From: Streptomyces sp. NRRL F-5122
Lineage (GTDB): Bacteria; Actinomycetota; Actinomycetes; Streptomycetales; Streptomycetaceae
Assembly (NCBI RefSeq): GCF_001507435.1
Contig: NZ_LMWH01000261.1
Coordinates: 1 to 41,830 of the forward strand
DNA: 41,830 nucleotides
Direction: 5' to 3'
Shown: positions 1 through 7,482 of the stretch, one piece after another
Layout: every line of letters begins with the position of its first letter
Numbering within the stretch: position 1 is the first letter of the stretch
The notes under the pieces: model-generated
Seen by the model: the letters and a program-made list of their open reading frames with translations, nothing else
Told to the model about the DNA's origin: nothing
Database searches by the model: none
Program-made: the position numbers and the translations under genes

Positions 1-616
1 CCCCCCGCACATCCGAACACGACACCCCCTCACGCAACGGAAACCGCCCCAACACCCCACCCACCTCAGGCGTCAACGCACCCGCCAGACGAGAGGCCGG
101 CGGGCGGGACTCGTCACGAAGAGCGCGGACGGCGTCACGAACCGCCTCCCGCTGCGGTCCCTCCGGAACTCCTTCGGCTGCGCGCTCGTACAGGTCCGCG
201 CCCTCCTCCAGGACGAGTTCGGTGTCGATACGCAACGGCACCTTGATCCGCGCGTGATGCCGCCAGGTGGTGACCGGATCGCTCCACGCCTCGACCACGT
301 AGGTCCAGTTACCGACCGACGACGGAGTGACCTCGGCGCCCCAGCGGTCGGAGCCGGGTTCGAGTTCGTGCATCGGCGTCCACGGTCCGGGCCGGCCCTC
401 CGGGTCCCTGAGGACGACATTGGCTCCGATGGCACCATGTCCCTCGGCGAAGACCGTGGCGGTGACCTGGAAGGTCTCCCCTTCCACCGCCTTGGCAGGG
501 CGCCGCCCGCCGTCCACGGCGGGGCGGACGTCCACGACCGGAATGCGTCCGATCACGGTTCCGGCGCCCCCGGTGACGGGAGGTGCACCGCCACGGCGCA
601 CGGCCTGCCCTTCCAT
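1..616 (-). CDS. glgE: GlgE, maltose-1-phosphate maltosyltransferase (N-terminal part, cut by window edge)
   Basis: GlgE transfers maltosyl units from maltose-1-phosphate to alpha-1,4-glucan in the cytosolic trehalose-to-glucan pathway. About 205 N-terminal residues are present; the catalytic GH13 domain lies beyond the left edge. The reading frame gives the typical GlgE N-domain: RIPVVDVRPAV, then GRRPAKAVEGETFQVTATV, then GPWTPMHELEPGSDRWGAEV, and further on WTYVVEAWSDPVTTWRHHA. The start at 616 is preceded by GGAGGAGG at a spacing of about 8 bases; an in-frame ATG at 640 lacks such a site. The gene is recognised by family memory of the N-domain, not by the active site, which is not visible. 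Downstream partners (treS, pep2, glgB in other streptomycetes) cannot be checked here. Confidence 0.9.
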   Translation of the reverse strand, partial: MEGQAVRRGGAPPVTGGAGTVIGRIPVVDVRPAVDGGRRPAKAVEGETFQVTATVFAEGHGAIGANVVLRDPEGRPGPWTPMHELEPGSDRWGAEVTPSSVGNWTYVVEAWSDPVTTWRHHARIKVPLRIDTELVLEEGADLYERAAEGVPEGPQREAVRDAVRALRDESRPPASRLAGALTPEVGGVLGRFPLREGVSCSDVRG

Positions 617-726
617 GGACTTCGCCTCCTCCGCCGTCATCGAGCCTCGGTGGACACCGGCTCTCCGGTCCTCGGGTCGCAGTCGGCCTTCCGGCCTTCG
701 TTCCTCCGCCGCGCACGGCGGCCCCG

Positions 727-981
727 CTACGCGTTCGCCGACGGTGCGGCACAGACATCACTGACGGGTCGCTCACGGGGCTCACGGGTGTTCAGATAAA
801 GTTCGGCGGCGTCGACGGCCTCGCGCGCGCAGCGCTTGCCCATCAGCACGCACAGCGTGTAGCCCGTGTCCTCGAAGCTGCCGCGTACCGCCCGGTTGTC
901 GGGGGACGCAAGCATCAGGCGTTCCCACGCCCGGTACCGCTCGAGATGCCTGGCGACCTCGTCCCTGGCTGGCAGCAACAT
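727..981 (-). CDS. DUF5133 small protein
   Basis: This 84-residue protein has the DUF5133 pattern found in streptomycetes: an N-terminal MLLPARDEV, a helical middle with HLERYRAWERLML, then the signature TGYTLCVLMGK followed by a second helix (AVDAAELYL). The function of the family is unknown. I chose the ATG at 981, preceded by GGGAGGTG about 11 bases upstream, over an ATG at 1017 that would add a non-conserved 12-residue leader. It lies 110 bp upstream of glgE on the same strand, so co-transcription is possible but not shown. Confidence 0.75.
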   Translation of the reverse strand: MLLPARDEVARHLERYRAWERLMLASPDNRAVRGSFEDTGYTLCVLMGKRCAREAVDAAELYLNTREPRERPVSDVCAAPSANA

Positions 982-1174
982 GGCACCGGTCACCTCCCAA
1001 CCTCTTCGCCCGAGCACGGTTCCGGACGGTTCGCGGGGTCGCGGTCCGGAAAGGTGCGCGAAGGCCGTGCACGGAGTGGGGTTGGTCCGTTACGGCGATC
1101 GAGACCTTCACCCATGGTGCACGGTGGGCGACGCAGCGTCCTGTTCAGAATTGAACCACTTTGGGTCGGTGTGC

Positions 1175-1189
1175 TTCGTGTTGCACGAA
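1175..1189. promoter_or_regulatory. Inverted repeat in divergent intergenic region, possible operator
   Basis: TTCGTG-TTG-CACGAA is a perfect 6-bp inverted repeat with a 3-base centre. It lies in the 329-bp gap between the divergent DUF5133 gene (starts 981) and the gene starting at 1311, in a locally AT-richer stretch. Position and symmetry suggest a regulator site; no regulator can be named. Confidence 0.3.
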
Positions 1190-1310
1190 TGGAGTAGTGC
1201 TCGCACCCTGGGACTGACTCAGGAGCGATGAATGCTCACGCTTCGTGTTCGGGTCTCGGCCCGCAGGGACGAGCAGGAGCGCGAGCTTCACCGGTGAGGA
1301 GCCAACGACG

Positions 1311-1841
1311 ATGAAGACCGCAGCGCCCTACTACTACCACCTCGACGTGGAGATCAGCCCCGAGCGGATCGGGCATGTCAGGCGGATCCTGGCCGCCCAT
1401 CTCCGGTACTGGGACCTGGAGATGCTCGTCGAGCCCGTCTGCCGATGTTCGGACGCACTGTTGCGCACCATCGACGCTCACGCGGCGGACAAGAACACCA
1501 CCATCGAGATGTGGTGGAACGGACATCACCTCATCACCGCGGTCCAGGACAGCGAGCGGGACATCCGGCCGCACTATGCGCCAAGCGGCTGCCTGGCGCA
1601 GATCGCGGCGCTGAGCAACGGCTGGGGGTGCTGCGCGACCGATACCGGGGGCAAGATCATATGGTTCTCGCAGCGGGCACGGTCCGGCGATCACGCCCTG
1701 CTCGTACCCGTGGCCCCTTCGCCGAGCCTGCGGGAGACACGTCCGCTGCCCCGCGCGCTCCCCCTCACGGCGGACGCCGCCGCGCGGGAGCGGGAGGATG
1801 TATCGACCGAGTGGGCGGAACCGGCCACGGCCCTCGTCTGA
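1311..1841 (+). CDS. HATPase-like regulatory protein with degenerate ATP site
   Basis: This 176-residue protein resembles the small ATP-binding, anti-sigma-factor-like HATPase proteins that are numerous in Streptomyces. Residues about 5-125 follow that fold: a start like YHLDVEISPERIGHVRRIL, a helix where the N-box should be, and an end like NGWGCCATDTGGKIIWF, equivalent to the usual WGV...GKTVWF strand. The N-box is not canonical: the helix reads VCRCSDALLRTIDAHA where active members have ...SELVTNA..., so the Mg-binding Asn and catalytic Glu are missing. The C-terminal 45 residues are Pro/Arg/Ala-rich. Start ATG 1311 has GAGGAG about 9 bases upstream. It probably binds a protein partner rather than acting as a kinase. 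Confidence 0.6.
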   Translation: MKTAAPYYYHLDVEISPERIGHVRRILAAHLRYWDLEMLVEPVCRCSDALLRTIDAHAADKNTTIEMWWNGHHLITAVQDSERDIRPHYAPSGCLAQIAALSNGWGCCATDTGGKIIWFSQRARSGDHALLVPVAPSPSLRETRPLPRALPLTADAAAREREDVSTEWAEPATALV

Positions 1842-1848
1842 CACCGCC

Positions 1849-1875
1849 CTCCGGTGGGGCCGGGCCCCGCCGGAG
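1849..1875 (+). terminator. Hairpin just after the 1311-1841 gene
   Basis: An 11-bp stem (CTCCGGTGGGG / CCCCGCCGGAG, one G-T wobble) with a 5-base loop starts 8 bases after the stop codon. It has no U-run, as is common for Streptomyces terminators. A second perfect hairpin (GCCCGCGCC-CCAC-GGCGCGGGC) follows at 1913-1934. Confidence 0.6.
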
Positions 1876-1934
1876 AACGACCAAGTTCGATGAGTCCCAC
1901 CGGTACGACGGTGCCCGCGCCCCACGGCGCGGGC

Positions 1935-2549
1935 CCGCCTTTCGTCTGCACGCGCAGGACGGGCCGGCACAGCCACCTGACAGTCGCGCCGCCATCCGTA
2001 GGCGACGGGTACCCCGGGAGCTGCTGCCGTACAGTCAGATGTGCGCCGGAGAAGGTTCGTTACCCGTGCCCGTGCGCCTCGCCGGGTGCGGGCACGCGTA
2101 CGCAGGGCACGGCGGTCACGAACGGCGCCGGAGAGCCATCAGCCATCGTCAAGTGCCCCCGCTCAGGAACCATCCGTCCCCACATCGCGCGTCACCGACG
2201 GCCAGGGCCGCGCGGACGCTGACCGGCCGGTTCGACGAGCCGGCACCTACCGGGCAGGACCGTCTCTACAAGCCAAACGGCCCGATGACGCAGACCGAGC
2301 TCCTCGCCTGCTCGTCCCCCGGCCAAGTTGAGGCCCTTCTTGACGTAAGGCGCTCAGTGGTCTCGTGGGCGCGAGCACAATGCGGATACAGGCCGGTGGT
2401 CCGGGGCGGGGCCCAGAACGCAACTAAGCGGGTCCCTCTAGCCGGATGTTCCGGCGGGAGGGACCCGTCCTCGTGCGGCCCTTCCCGAGGCTGAACGAGC
2501 AGGGCAGTCAGTTCGGTTGTGGCCGGGCACAGGCATCGGGAGCAGACGG
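1935..2549. other. Gene-poor stretch, no supported gene
   Basis: I find no reading frame with a recognisable protein on either strand. A short frame from 2286 (MTQTELLACSSPG...) has no recognisable family or good ribosome site. The only structured element is the long hairpin at 2429-2467. Confidence 0.6.
2429..2467. terminator. Long two-tier hairpin
   Basis: A 10-bp perfect outer stem (CGGGTCCCTC / GAGGGACCCG) encloses a 6-bp inner stem with a 3-base loop (GCCGGA-TGT-TCCGGC). It lies about 80 bases beyond the stop codon of the minus-strand FAH relic (2550), where a terminator for that gene would be expected. Confidence 0.5.
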
Positions 2550-2751
2550 TCAGCGAGGTTCGTCGATGACAGGGTTCTCCAGCGTCCCGATTTTCTCGAT
2601 CTCGACGCGAACGGTGTCCCCGGCCTTGAGATACATGCCGGGTCGATGCCAGGCGATGCCGCTCGGGGTCCCGGTGGACAGCACATCGCCGACCTCCAGG
2701 GTGAACGCGACGGAGAGGTACGCGACTTGCTCATACAGGTTTTGAAGTTCT

Positions 2752-2779
2752 CCCCTCCCTTCGCAAGCTCAGGAAGGGG
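2752..2779. repeat. Imperfect hairpin at the IS border
   Basis: CCCCTCCCT and AGGAAGGGG form a 9-bp stem with one mismatch around a 10-base loop, directly inside the junction with FAH sequence and just downstream of the tnpB remnant. IS200/IS605 elements end in subterminal hairpins recognised by TnpA, and the end next to tnpB also encodes the omega RNA. Position fits that end; function is inferred. Confidence 0.5.
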
Positions 2780-2787
2780 ATTCCCGT

Positions 2788-3095
2788 CTACCTTTCGGCG
2801 ACAGGTTTGACGGATTTACCCGCCCTACGACCGCGCCTTCCGGCGGCCGGGATCTCCATGATGACGTAGCCGATCCGATACAGTCCGGCGTCGATGCCGA
2901 CCTCCGGCCCCTGGCGGGGCTCGGGCCTGGCCTCCACGGTCTGCACGCGGAATGCGATGTGAGCCCAAAGCGTCCCTGACCAGCCGGGCGCCGGTGATCC
3001 GGTTCTCCTTGGTCGCTTTCTTGCCCACGGGCAGGTCTTAAGGTCCAGCGGAAGCGAACCCGGCCCACCTTGGGGACGTTGCGCCAGCCGGGCAC
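2788..3095 (-). pseudogene. tnpB remnant (IS605 RNA-guided nuclease family)
   Basis: Three short pieces in three frames add up to the middle of a TnpB protein: NVPKVGRVRFRWTL (from 3095), then GKKATKENRITGARLVRDAL (from 3025), then AHIAFRVQTVEARPEP followed by VGIDAGL, the first RuvC motif with its catalytic Asp. Similarity then ends and the frame closes at 2788. The N-terminal part, the RuvC II and III motifs and the zinc finger are all absent. There are at least two frameshifts, so no functional nuclease can be made. Confidence 0.65.
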
Positions 3096-3160
3096 GGTGC
3101 CCGAACTGCCGTTTCACCAGGCCGAGTTCGCTCACAACGATCACCATACACAGTTGGTCT

Positions 3161-3525
3161 ATGTCACCACGCTGGAACCCTGATCCCGATGTCAGGACCG
3201 GACGCCCCGTCGTCACCAACCTTCACGGCCACTTGGCGTACGTCACCAAGTACCGGCGTAAGGCGTTCACCGACGAGATACTGACGCGCTGCGAGGAGAT
3301 CATGCGAGAGGTGTGCACCGCCTTCGAAGCCGACCTGAAGCTGTTCAACGGCGAACAGGACCCGTCTCTGCCCGGCTGCTGCGCAGGGAGTACGACGCGC
3401 ACGTGCGCCGGTACCTGTGGAGCGGACACTTCTGGTCCGGCTCGTACTTCGCCGGAAGCTGCGGCGGGGCGCCGCTGACCGTCGTACAGCAGTACATCGA
3501 GCGGCAGCAGCGCCCCGTGGGCTGA
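3161..3525 (+). pseudogene. tnpA remnant (IS200/IS605 Y1 transposase) lacking the HUH motif
   Basis: The frame from ATG 3161 gives the usual start of streptomycete IS200-type TnpA (MSPRWNPDPDVRTGR, HLAYVTKYRRKAF, ILTRCEEIMREVC, LFNGEQD). At about 3360 the frame changes, and the rest (LLRREYDAHVRRYLWSGHFW, SGSYFAGSCGGAPLT, VVQQYIERQQRPVG, stop 3525) continues in another frame. Between them roughly 30 residues are missing, including the HUH metal-binding motif that normally follows NGE. The catalytic Tyr in QQYIE is still there. It is a dead transposase. Confidence 0.75.
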
Positions 3526-4511
3526 GGTATACAGTGCCAACCCATGCTCACGTGCGGGTCAGAGTGGGCTTGAGACGGCCTTCACCACCGCCCTGAAAGG
3601 CGGCGCACTGGCCAAGATCAAAGGTAGAGCATGTCCGCTGTATGGCCCTTCCTGGCGCAGGTCGTCACTGACGTACGTGCGCAACCGAAGATCAAGAGGG
3701 TCGCCGATCTCGTCCGGGGTGACGATCCATGGACCGATCGGGCGGTGGGTGTCGAATGACTTGCTGACGACCATGCCCGGCTCGAGGGTCTGCCAGTCGC
3801 GCATACTGACGTCGTTGACGATGGTGAAGCCTGCGGTCACATCCAGCACCGCGTGCTTGTCGTTCGGGACGTTCTTGCACCGCTTGCCGATGACCAGTCC
3901 GAGTTCGCCTTCGTAGTCGATCTCGTCCGGGGCGATTGCCGGAATCCAGATGGGATCGCCGGGCCCGATGATGCTGGTCTGCTGCTTGTTGAACCAGGCC
4001 TGCCGGGTCGGCCGCTCCATATGGGTCTCTTCAAGGTGGGCGGCATAGTTGTAGCCGATGGCGAGAAACCTGGGCGGCCTGGGCACCGGAGCGCACAGTT
4101 TCACCTCCGAGAGCAACACCCTCGGGGCCGAGCCGGAGGCGGCCCCCACGACCTTCGGATCGCGCTCCAGTAGTTCGATCATCGTGCCCAACGACGGATC
4201 GGCGGCCGTCAGGTCCACCATCTCGTCACCGTCGATGAAACCGACGTGCTGTCCCGTACCGCCGTCGAACGTCGCGAGTTTCATCGCTACACCTTTCGTA
4301 GCAGTGGCCGTTCGACCGGCTTGAGCCGTTCGGAGATATGCGTCTCTCAATTGCGCCGCGGGTCAGGACCTCCGGCAACTCAGGGACTTACCGCCCAGAC
4401 GATTGACAAGCGTGGTTGTCGGTGAGCAATTCGCGAGCCTGCCGATGCGAGGCATTCTGCTGTCGGCCGATACTGTCGCGGCCCCGATGACATGGGCGAC
4501 AGGATCGTCAC

Positions 4512-5207
4512 ATGCAGCCGATCTTCGTTCTCGTGCACAGTCCGTCCGTGGGCCCCTCGACCTGGCGTCCCGTGGCCGAACACCTCACGGCTGCCAGACA
4601 CCAGGTACTGGTGCCGTCCCTGCTGCATGTCGGCGCCGGTTCTCCGCCGTTCTGGCCCCGCATCGTAAGGGCGGTCCGCGACGACCTCCGGCAGGTCCCG
4701 GCCGACAACCCCGTCGTGTTGGTGGCACACAGCAATGCCGGATTGTTTCTCCCGGCGATCCGCTCAAGCCTGGACCATCCGGTGACCTGCTCGATCTTCG
4801 TCGATGCCGCGCTGCCGGCCCGGATCGGACCTACCGCTGTCGCCTCACCGGAGGTGCTGGAGTTCCTCAACCCGATGGCCGTGAACGGCAGGCTTCCACG
4901 CTGGACCGACTGGTGGGACGAGGCGGAGGTCGCACCCATGTTCTCCGATCCCACGATGCGACAGACCGTGATCGAGGAGCAGCCGACTCTGCCGCTGTCC
5001 TACTACCAGCAGCGCGTCCCGGTCCCTGGCGGCTGGGACGACCATCCCTGCTCCTACCTGCTGTTCGGCCCTCCGTATGACGAATTTGCCGCCGAGGCAC
5101 ACGAACGCGGCTGGCGTGTGGCACACCTGCCCGGCGCACACCTGCATCAGATCGTCGATCCCGCCGGCACAGCCCGGCACCTCGTCGAATTGGCCACCAC
5201 GACGTGA
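4512..5207 (+). CDS. Alpha/beta-fold hydrolase
   Basis: This 231-residue protein has an alpha/beta-hydrolase layout. An N-terminal strand IFVLVHSPSVGPSTWRPV carries the oxyanion-hole region. VVLVAHSNAGLFLP holds the nucleophile elbow (H-S-N-A-G, Ser about residue 78). A cap region follows, then YLLFGPPYDEFAAEA with the likely acid, and LPGAHLHQIVDP with the C-terminal catalytic His. The substrate is unknown. The ATG at 4512 has AGGA 7 bases upstream; the same bases (CAGGAT) could serve as a -10 box of a near-leaderless transcript. It stands alone, divergent from the FAH relic across 227 bp. Confidence 0.75.
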   Translation: MQPIFVLVHSPSVGPSTWRPVAEHLTAARHQVLVPSLLHVGAGSPPFWPRIVRAVRDDLRQVPADNPVVLVAHSNAGLFLPAIRSSLDHPVTCSIFVDAALPARIGPTAVASPEVLEFLNPMAVNGRLPRWTDWWDEAEVAPMFSDPTMRQTVIEEQPTLPLSYYQQRVPVPGGWDDHPCSYLLFGPPYDEFAAEAHERGWRVAHLPGAHLHQIVDPAGTARHLVELATTT

Positions 5208-5432
5208 TCCGTTCCCGATGCACGCACTGCCGACAAGCTGCGTGAGCAGGCCGACGGGCAGGTCCGTGCGGCGCCCTCCTCGGAGTGAATGCGCTGCCCC
5301 GTCCGCCCGGCTGGGTTCGTGCGTCGATCACGCTCATGCCGGAGGCCCTGTACTTGATCGCGTTCCGGTCGGGAGGGCGGGACAGGTTCTTCGCGGACGG
5401 AGCTGTTGGCTGCGGCCCGGCGGGACCTGCGG

Positions 5433-5756
5433 CTAACGCCGGCCGGCCGGTGGCATTCGGACGACCGCGGTCCCTCCGTCCAGATCCACCGTCGTTCGGT
5501 TCGGTGGCGCCCCGTCCTCCTCGTCGTCGCGCATCAGGAGTGCCGATTGACGCTCCTTCAGTTCGGACTGCTTGCCCGGCGAGAGGCTCGCGTGCAACTG
5601 CTCGAACCCGGTCGCCGAAATCTGGCCCTGCCGTGCTCCATTTCGCCACGGCAGGATGCCGGCCCTACCCAGACGCAGCAGCAGCTGGTCAACGAAGGCC
5701 AGCACGGTCAGGAGGATAACCAGTCCGGGCAAGGTCATGAAGACGAGCGAAGCCAT
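5433..5756 (-). CDS. DUF6191 membrane-anchored protein
   Basis: This 107-residue protein has one N-terminal membrane helix (about residues 2-27, VFMTLPGLVILLTVLAFVDQ), then the conserved cytoplasmic stretch ISATGFEQLHASLSPGKQSE with LKERQSALLMRDDEEDGAPP, and an end TVDLDGGTAVVRMP. This is the DUF6191 pattern of streptomycetes; its function is unknown. I chose ATG 5756 because the family starts right before the membrane helix; frames starting further upstream add a non-conserved acidic leader. Confidence 0.75.
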   Translation of the reverse strand: MASLVFMTLPGLVILLTVLAFVDQLLLRLGRAGILPWRNGARQGQISATGFEQLHASLSPGKQSELKERQSALLMRDDEEDGAPPNRTTVDLDGGTAVVRMPPAGRR

Positions 5757-5808
5757 GTCCTCAGTTTCCGGGTGACGGGGGTGATGACTCCAAGGCTCCT
5801 CTGAATCC

Positions 5809-6339
5809 TCAATGCTCAGCTCGGTCGACACCACTGACGAAGTGCCCTTCGGACGTCAGACCTTCGACGAATGAACGGACGTCCGCAGCAAGGCGCAGCT
5901 CCAGGTCAAAGTCAGCATCGAGCCAGGTGACCGCGGGCTCGCCCAGCCTTCCGCACTCTCGGTAGTCAAGGGCAATCCAGCAGTGACCATCGCCGAAGAG
6001 CAGTACGACCGGTGAGGGAAGGCCCCATTCCTCCACCAGGTATGGAGTGTCCAGGAGAGAGACCATGCGCTCTCGGCGACCTATGCCCATCAATTCACCG
6101 AAGGGCACATGGTCCACACTCCAGGAAGTCGGCTGGTCGGTCGGGAAGGCGTTCCATCCAGACGACACCTCGCCACCGTTTTGGACTCTCAGAAGTTCGA
6201 GCAGCGACACGGGAAGCGCCACGCCAAGCACCTGCTCGGCTTCTGTGACGGCCTGGTCCGTCAGCGACGGCTGGACACCGTACGTTCCACCGCTCCACAA
6301 CGCTGCCTTGACTTCCTCAAATCGCGCCACGATCGGCAT
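5809..6339 (-). CDS. SMI1/KNR4 (SUKH) family protein
   Basis: This 176-residue protein matches the SUKH fold: an N-terminal helix with TDQAVTEAEQVLGVALPVSL and LELLRVQNGGEVSSG, the hallmark L-x-x-NGG turn, a middle part DHVPFGELMGIGRRERMV, then PVVLLFGDGHCWIALDYREC, the conserved GDG..W.ALDYR segment. Many bacterial SUKH proteins are immunity proteins against polymorphic toxins, but no toxin gene is adjacent. It is divergent from the gene at 6451 with 111 bp between them. The start ATG 6339 has only a weak ribosome site. Confidence 0.8.
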   Translation of the reverse strand: MPIVARFEEVKAALWSGGTYGVQPSLTDQAVTEAEQVLGVALPVSLLELLRVQNGGEVSSGWNAFPTDQPTSWSVDHVPFGELMGIGRRERMVSLLDTPYLVEEWGLPSPVVLLFGDGHCWIALDYRECGRLGEPAVTWLDADFDLELRLAADVRSFVEGLTSEGHFVSGVDRAEH

Positions 6340-6450
6340 CCTACGAACCGTCACCGCACCGGCCGACCTGGGAGACGTGAGAACTCCGGCTCCTTGGAAA
6401 TGCCGAGGCGGCCACACCGTCCGAAGCGCGACACTGGAGACGTGCTCATC

Positions 6451-7071
6451 ATGGAGCCCGTGCTGGAGACCTACGAGGCCACCGACTTCGCTCCGTGGCC
6501 CGTTGTCGACCCGCCCGCAGACCACCTCCTGCCCCTGTCCGGCCGGCTGTCCGTGCGCGAGCTGGGCACCGCGATGGCAGTCCTGACCAGCTACAACAAC
6601 AGCGATCACAAGCGCCGAGACCTCGACTCCAAGGACGGCACAGCGCAGGTCAGGCATCTTGTGACGACCGAATGTGTCATCGCTCCCGGCGGCCTGCTGA
6701 TTCGGGACACCGAAACCGGAACCACGGCATCGCCCGGATGCTGCTTCGGTCTGGAGAACTGGCGAGACTGGCTCGTTCTGATGGACGGCGAAGAGCCGTG
6801 GCTCGGTCACGATCCCACGCCGCGCGTCGAGCACGTCGGAGCGATCGTCCGGTTGTGGCCCGATGTGGATCGCCTGGAAGGGCTCCCCATCGAACTGCCG
6901 CGGGCACTGCTGCCGGAGCTCCTGGGCTCGGTCCGGAACCAACTCGTCGGTTTCCTGACTTGTGTCGAAGGGTGGGCAGCCCGTTACGCCCCGCCCCTCG
7001 CTGCCGCCGTGGTCGCAAAGCTCGACGAGGACCTGACCATCGGAGCCCCCGTCCCGGGATGCCGGAGCTGA
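6451..7071 (+). CDS. Conserved hypothetical protein
   Basis: I do not recognise a named domain in this 206-residue acidic protein. Notable stretches are SYNNSDHKRRDLDSKDG, GCCFGLENWRDWLVLMDGEE, PWLGHDPTPRVEHVGAIVRL and a helical C-terminus ending AAAVVAKLDEDLTIG. There is no signal peptide or membrane helix, so it is probably cytoplasmic. The ATG at 6451 has GGAG 11 bases upstream; a GTG at 6442 is too close to that site. It is divergent from the SUKH gene, and the pair may share a control region. Coding bias and clean start and stop make it a credible gene. Confidence 0.65.
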   Translation: MEPVLETYEATDFAPWPVVDPPADHLLPLSGRLSVRELGTAMAVLTSYNNSDHKRRDLDSKDGTAQVRHLVTTECVIAPGGLLIRDTETGTTASPGCCFGLENWRDWLVLMDGEEPWLGHDPTPRVEHVGAIVRLWPDVDRLEGLPIELPRALLPELLGSVRNQLVGFLTCVEGWAARYAPPLAAAVVAKLDEDLTIGAPVPGCRS

Positions 7072-7482
7072 GACGCCGGCCTCATCAGCCGTCGCGTTGA
7101 TGCGGCAACGCCGTGATCGGACAGACGACGGCGGTCGCAGAGCGAGTACGGCAAGGTAGTCGTGTCCGTCGCTGGGATGCCGGTCGATCAATGCTGGACG
7201 ATGAGCCGCGCGTATACCGCTCAACGCCAAGGCCCCGCCGTCTCCGCGCTCAGCTGCATGTCTGGATGCTTGCGCGCTGCTGGACGGTGTCCCAGCCTGA
7301 ACGCCCACCGTGACAAGCGCTGCACGGTCTGCGCCCTCCCCACCGGAACCGCGTCCTGACAACGGAAGGCACTCGTCCGTACACCCAGCGGATCCGGCCG
7401 GCGCCGCCACCGCCTCCGTCTCGCGGGCGAGGGAGCGCCACGTGGGAGCCAGGGGCAGGCTGGATAGTGGAGGTGGCTTGCC
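7072..7482. other. Intergenic stretch without recognisable gene
   Basis: About 410 bases between two plus-strand genes. No frame has recognisable protein similarity. The only clear signal is the ribosome site GGAGGT at 7470-7475 for the next gene. Confidence 0.5.

Larger units (their letters stand above)
2741..3644. mobile_element. Degenerate IS605-type insertion sequence
   Basis: The segment interrupts the FAH-family gene. It has the IS605 arrangement of divergent tnpB (minus) and tnpA (plus). Both genes are damaged and tnpB is short by more than half, so the element cannot move by itself. Its borders are set by where FAH similarity ends (about 2741 and about 3644); exact ends are uncertain by some 20 bases. 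The left border carries a hairpin at 2752-2779. Confidence 0.7.
2550..4284 (-). pseudogene. FAH-family hydrolase gene split by IS605-type debris
   Basis: The two halves of one fumarylacetoacetate-hydrolase-family gene are on the same strand with an IS remnant between them. The 5' half (about 3645-4284) starts MKLATFDGG and runs through ATGYNYAAH-like (AIGYNYAAHLEE), the metal-binding DYEGELG, GFTIVNDVSMRDWQ and DLRLRTYV to LRQEG, where FAH similarity stops. The 3' half (2550 to about 2740) resumes at NLYEQVAYLSVAFTLEVGD and continues with STGTPSGIA, YLKAGDTVRVEIEKIGTLENP and a stop. Only about ten codons of the family pattern are missing at the junction. The truncated 5' product would end at 3559 after foreign residues and would lack the C-terminal part of the fold. 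Intact relatives act on fumarylacetoacetate, acylpyruvates or related diketo acids; the original substrate cannot be told. Confidence 0.8.

Noticed and set aside
2286..2494. Short frame MTQTELLACSSPG...
   Set aside because: No recognisable family, no good ribosome site, and it runs through the hairpin at 2429-2467.
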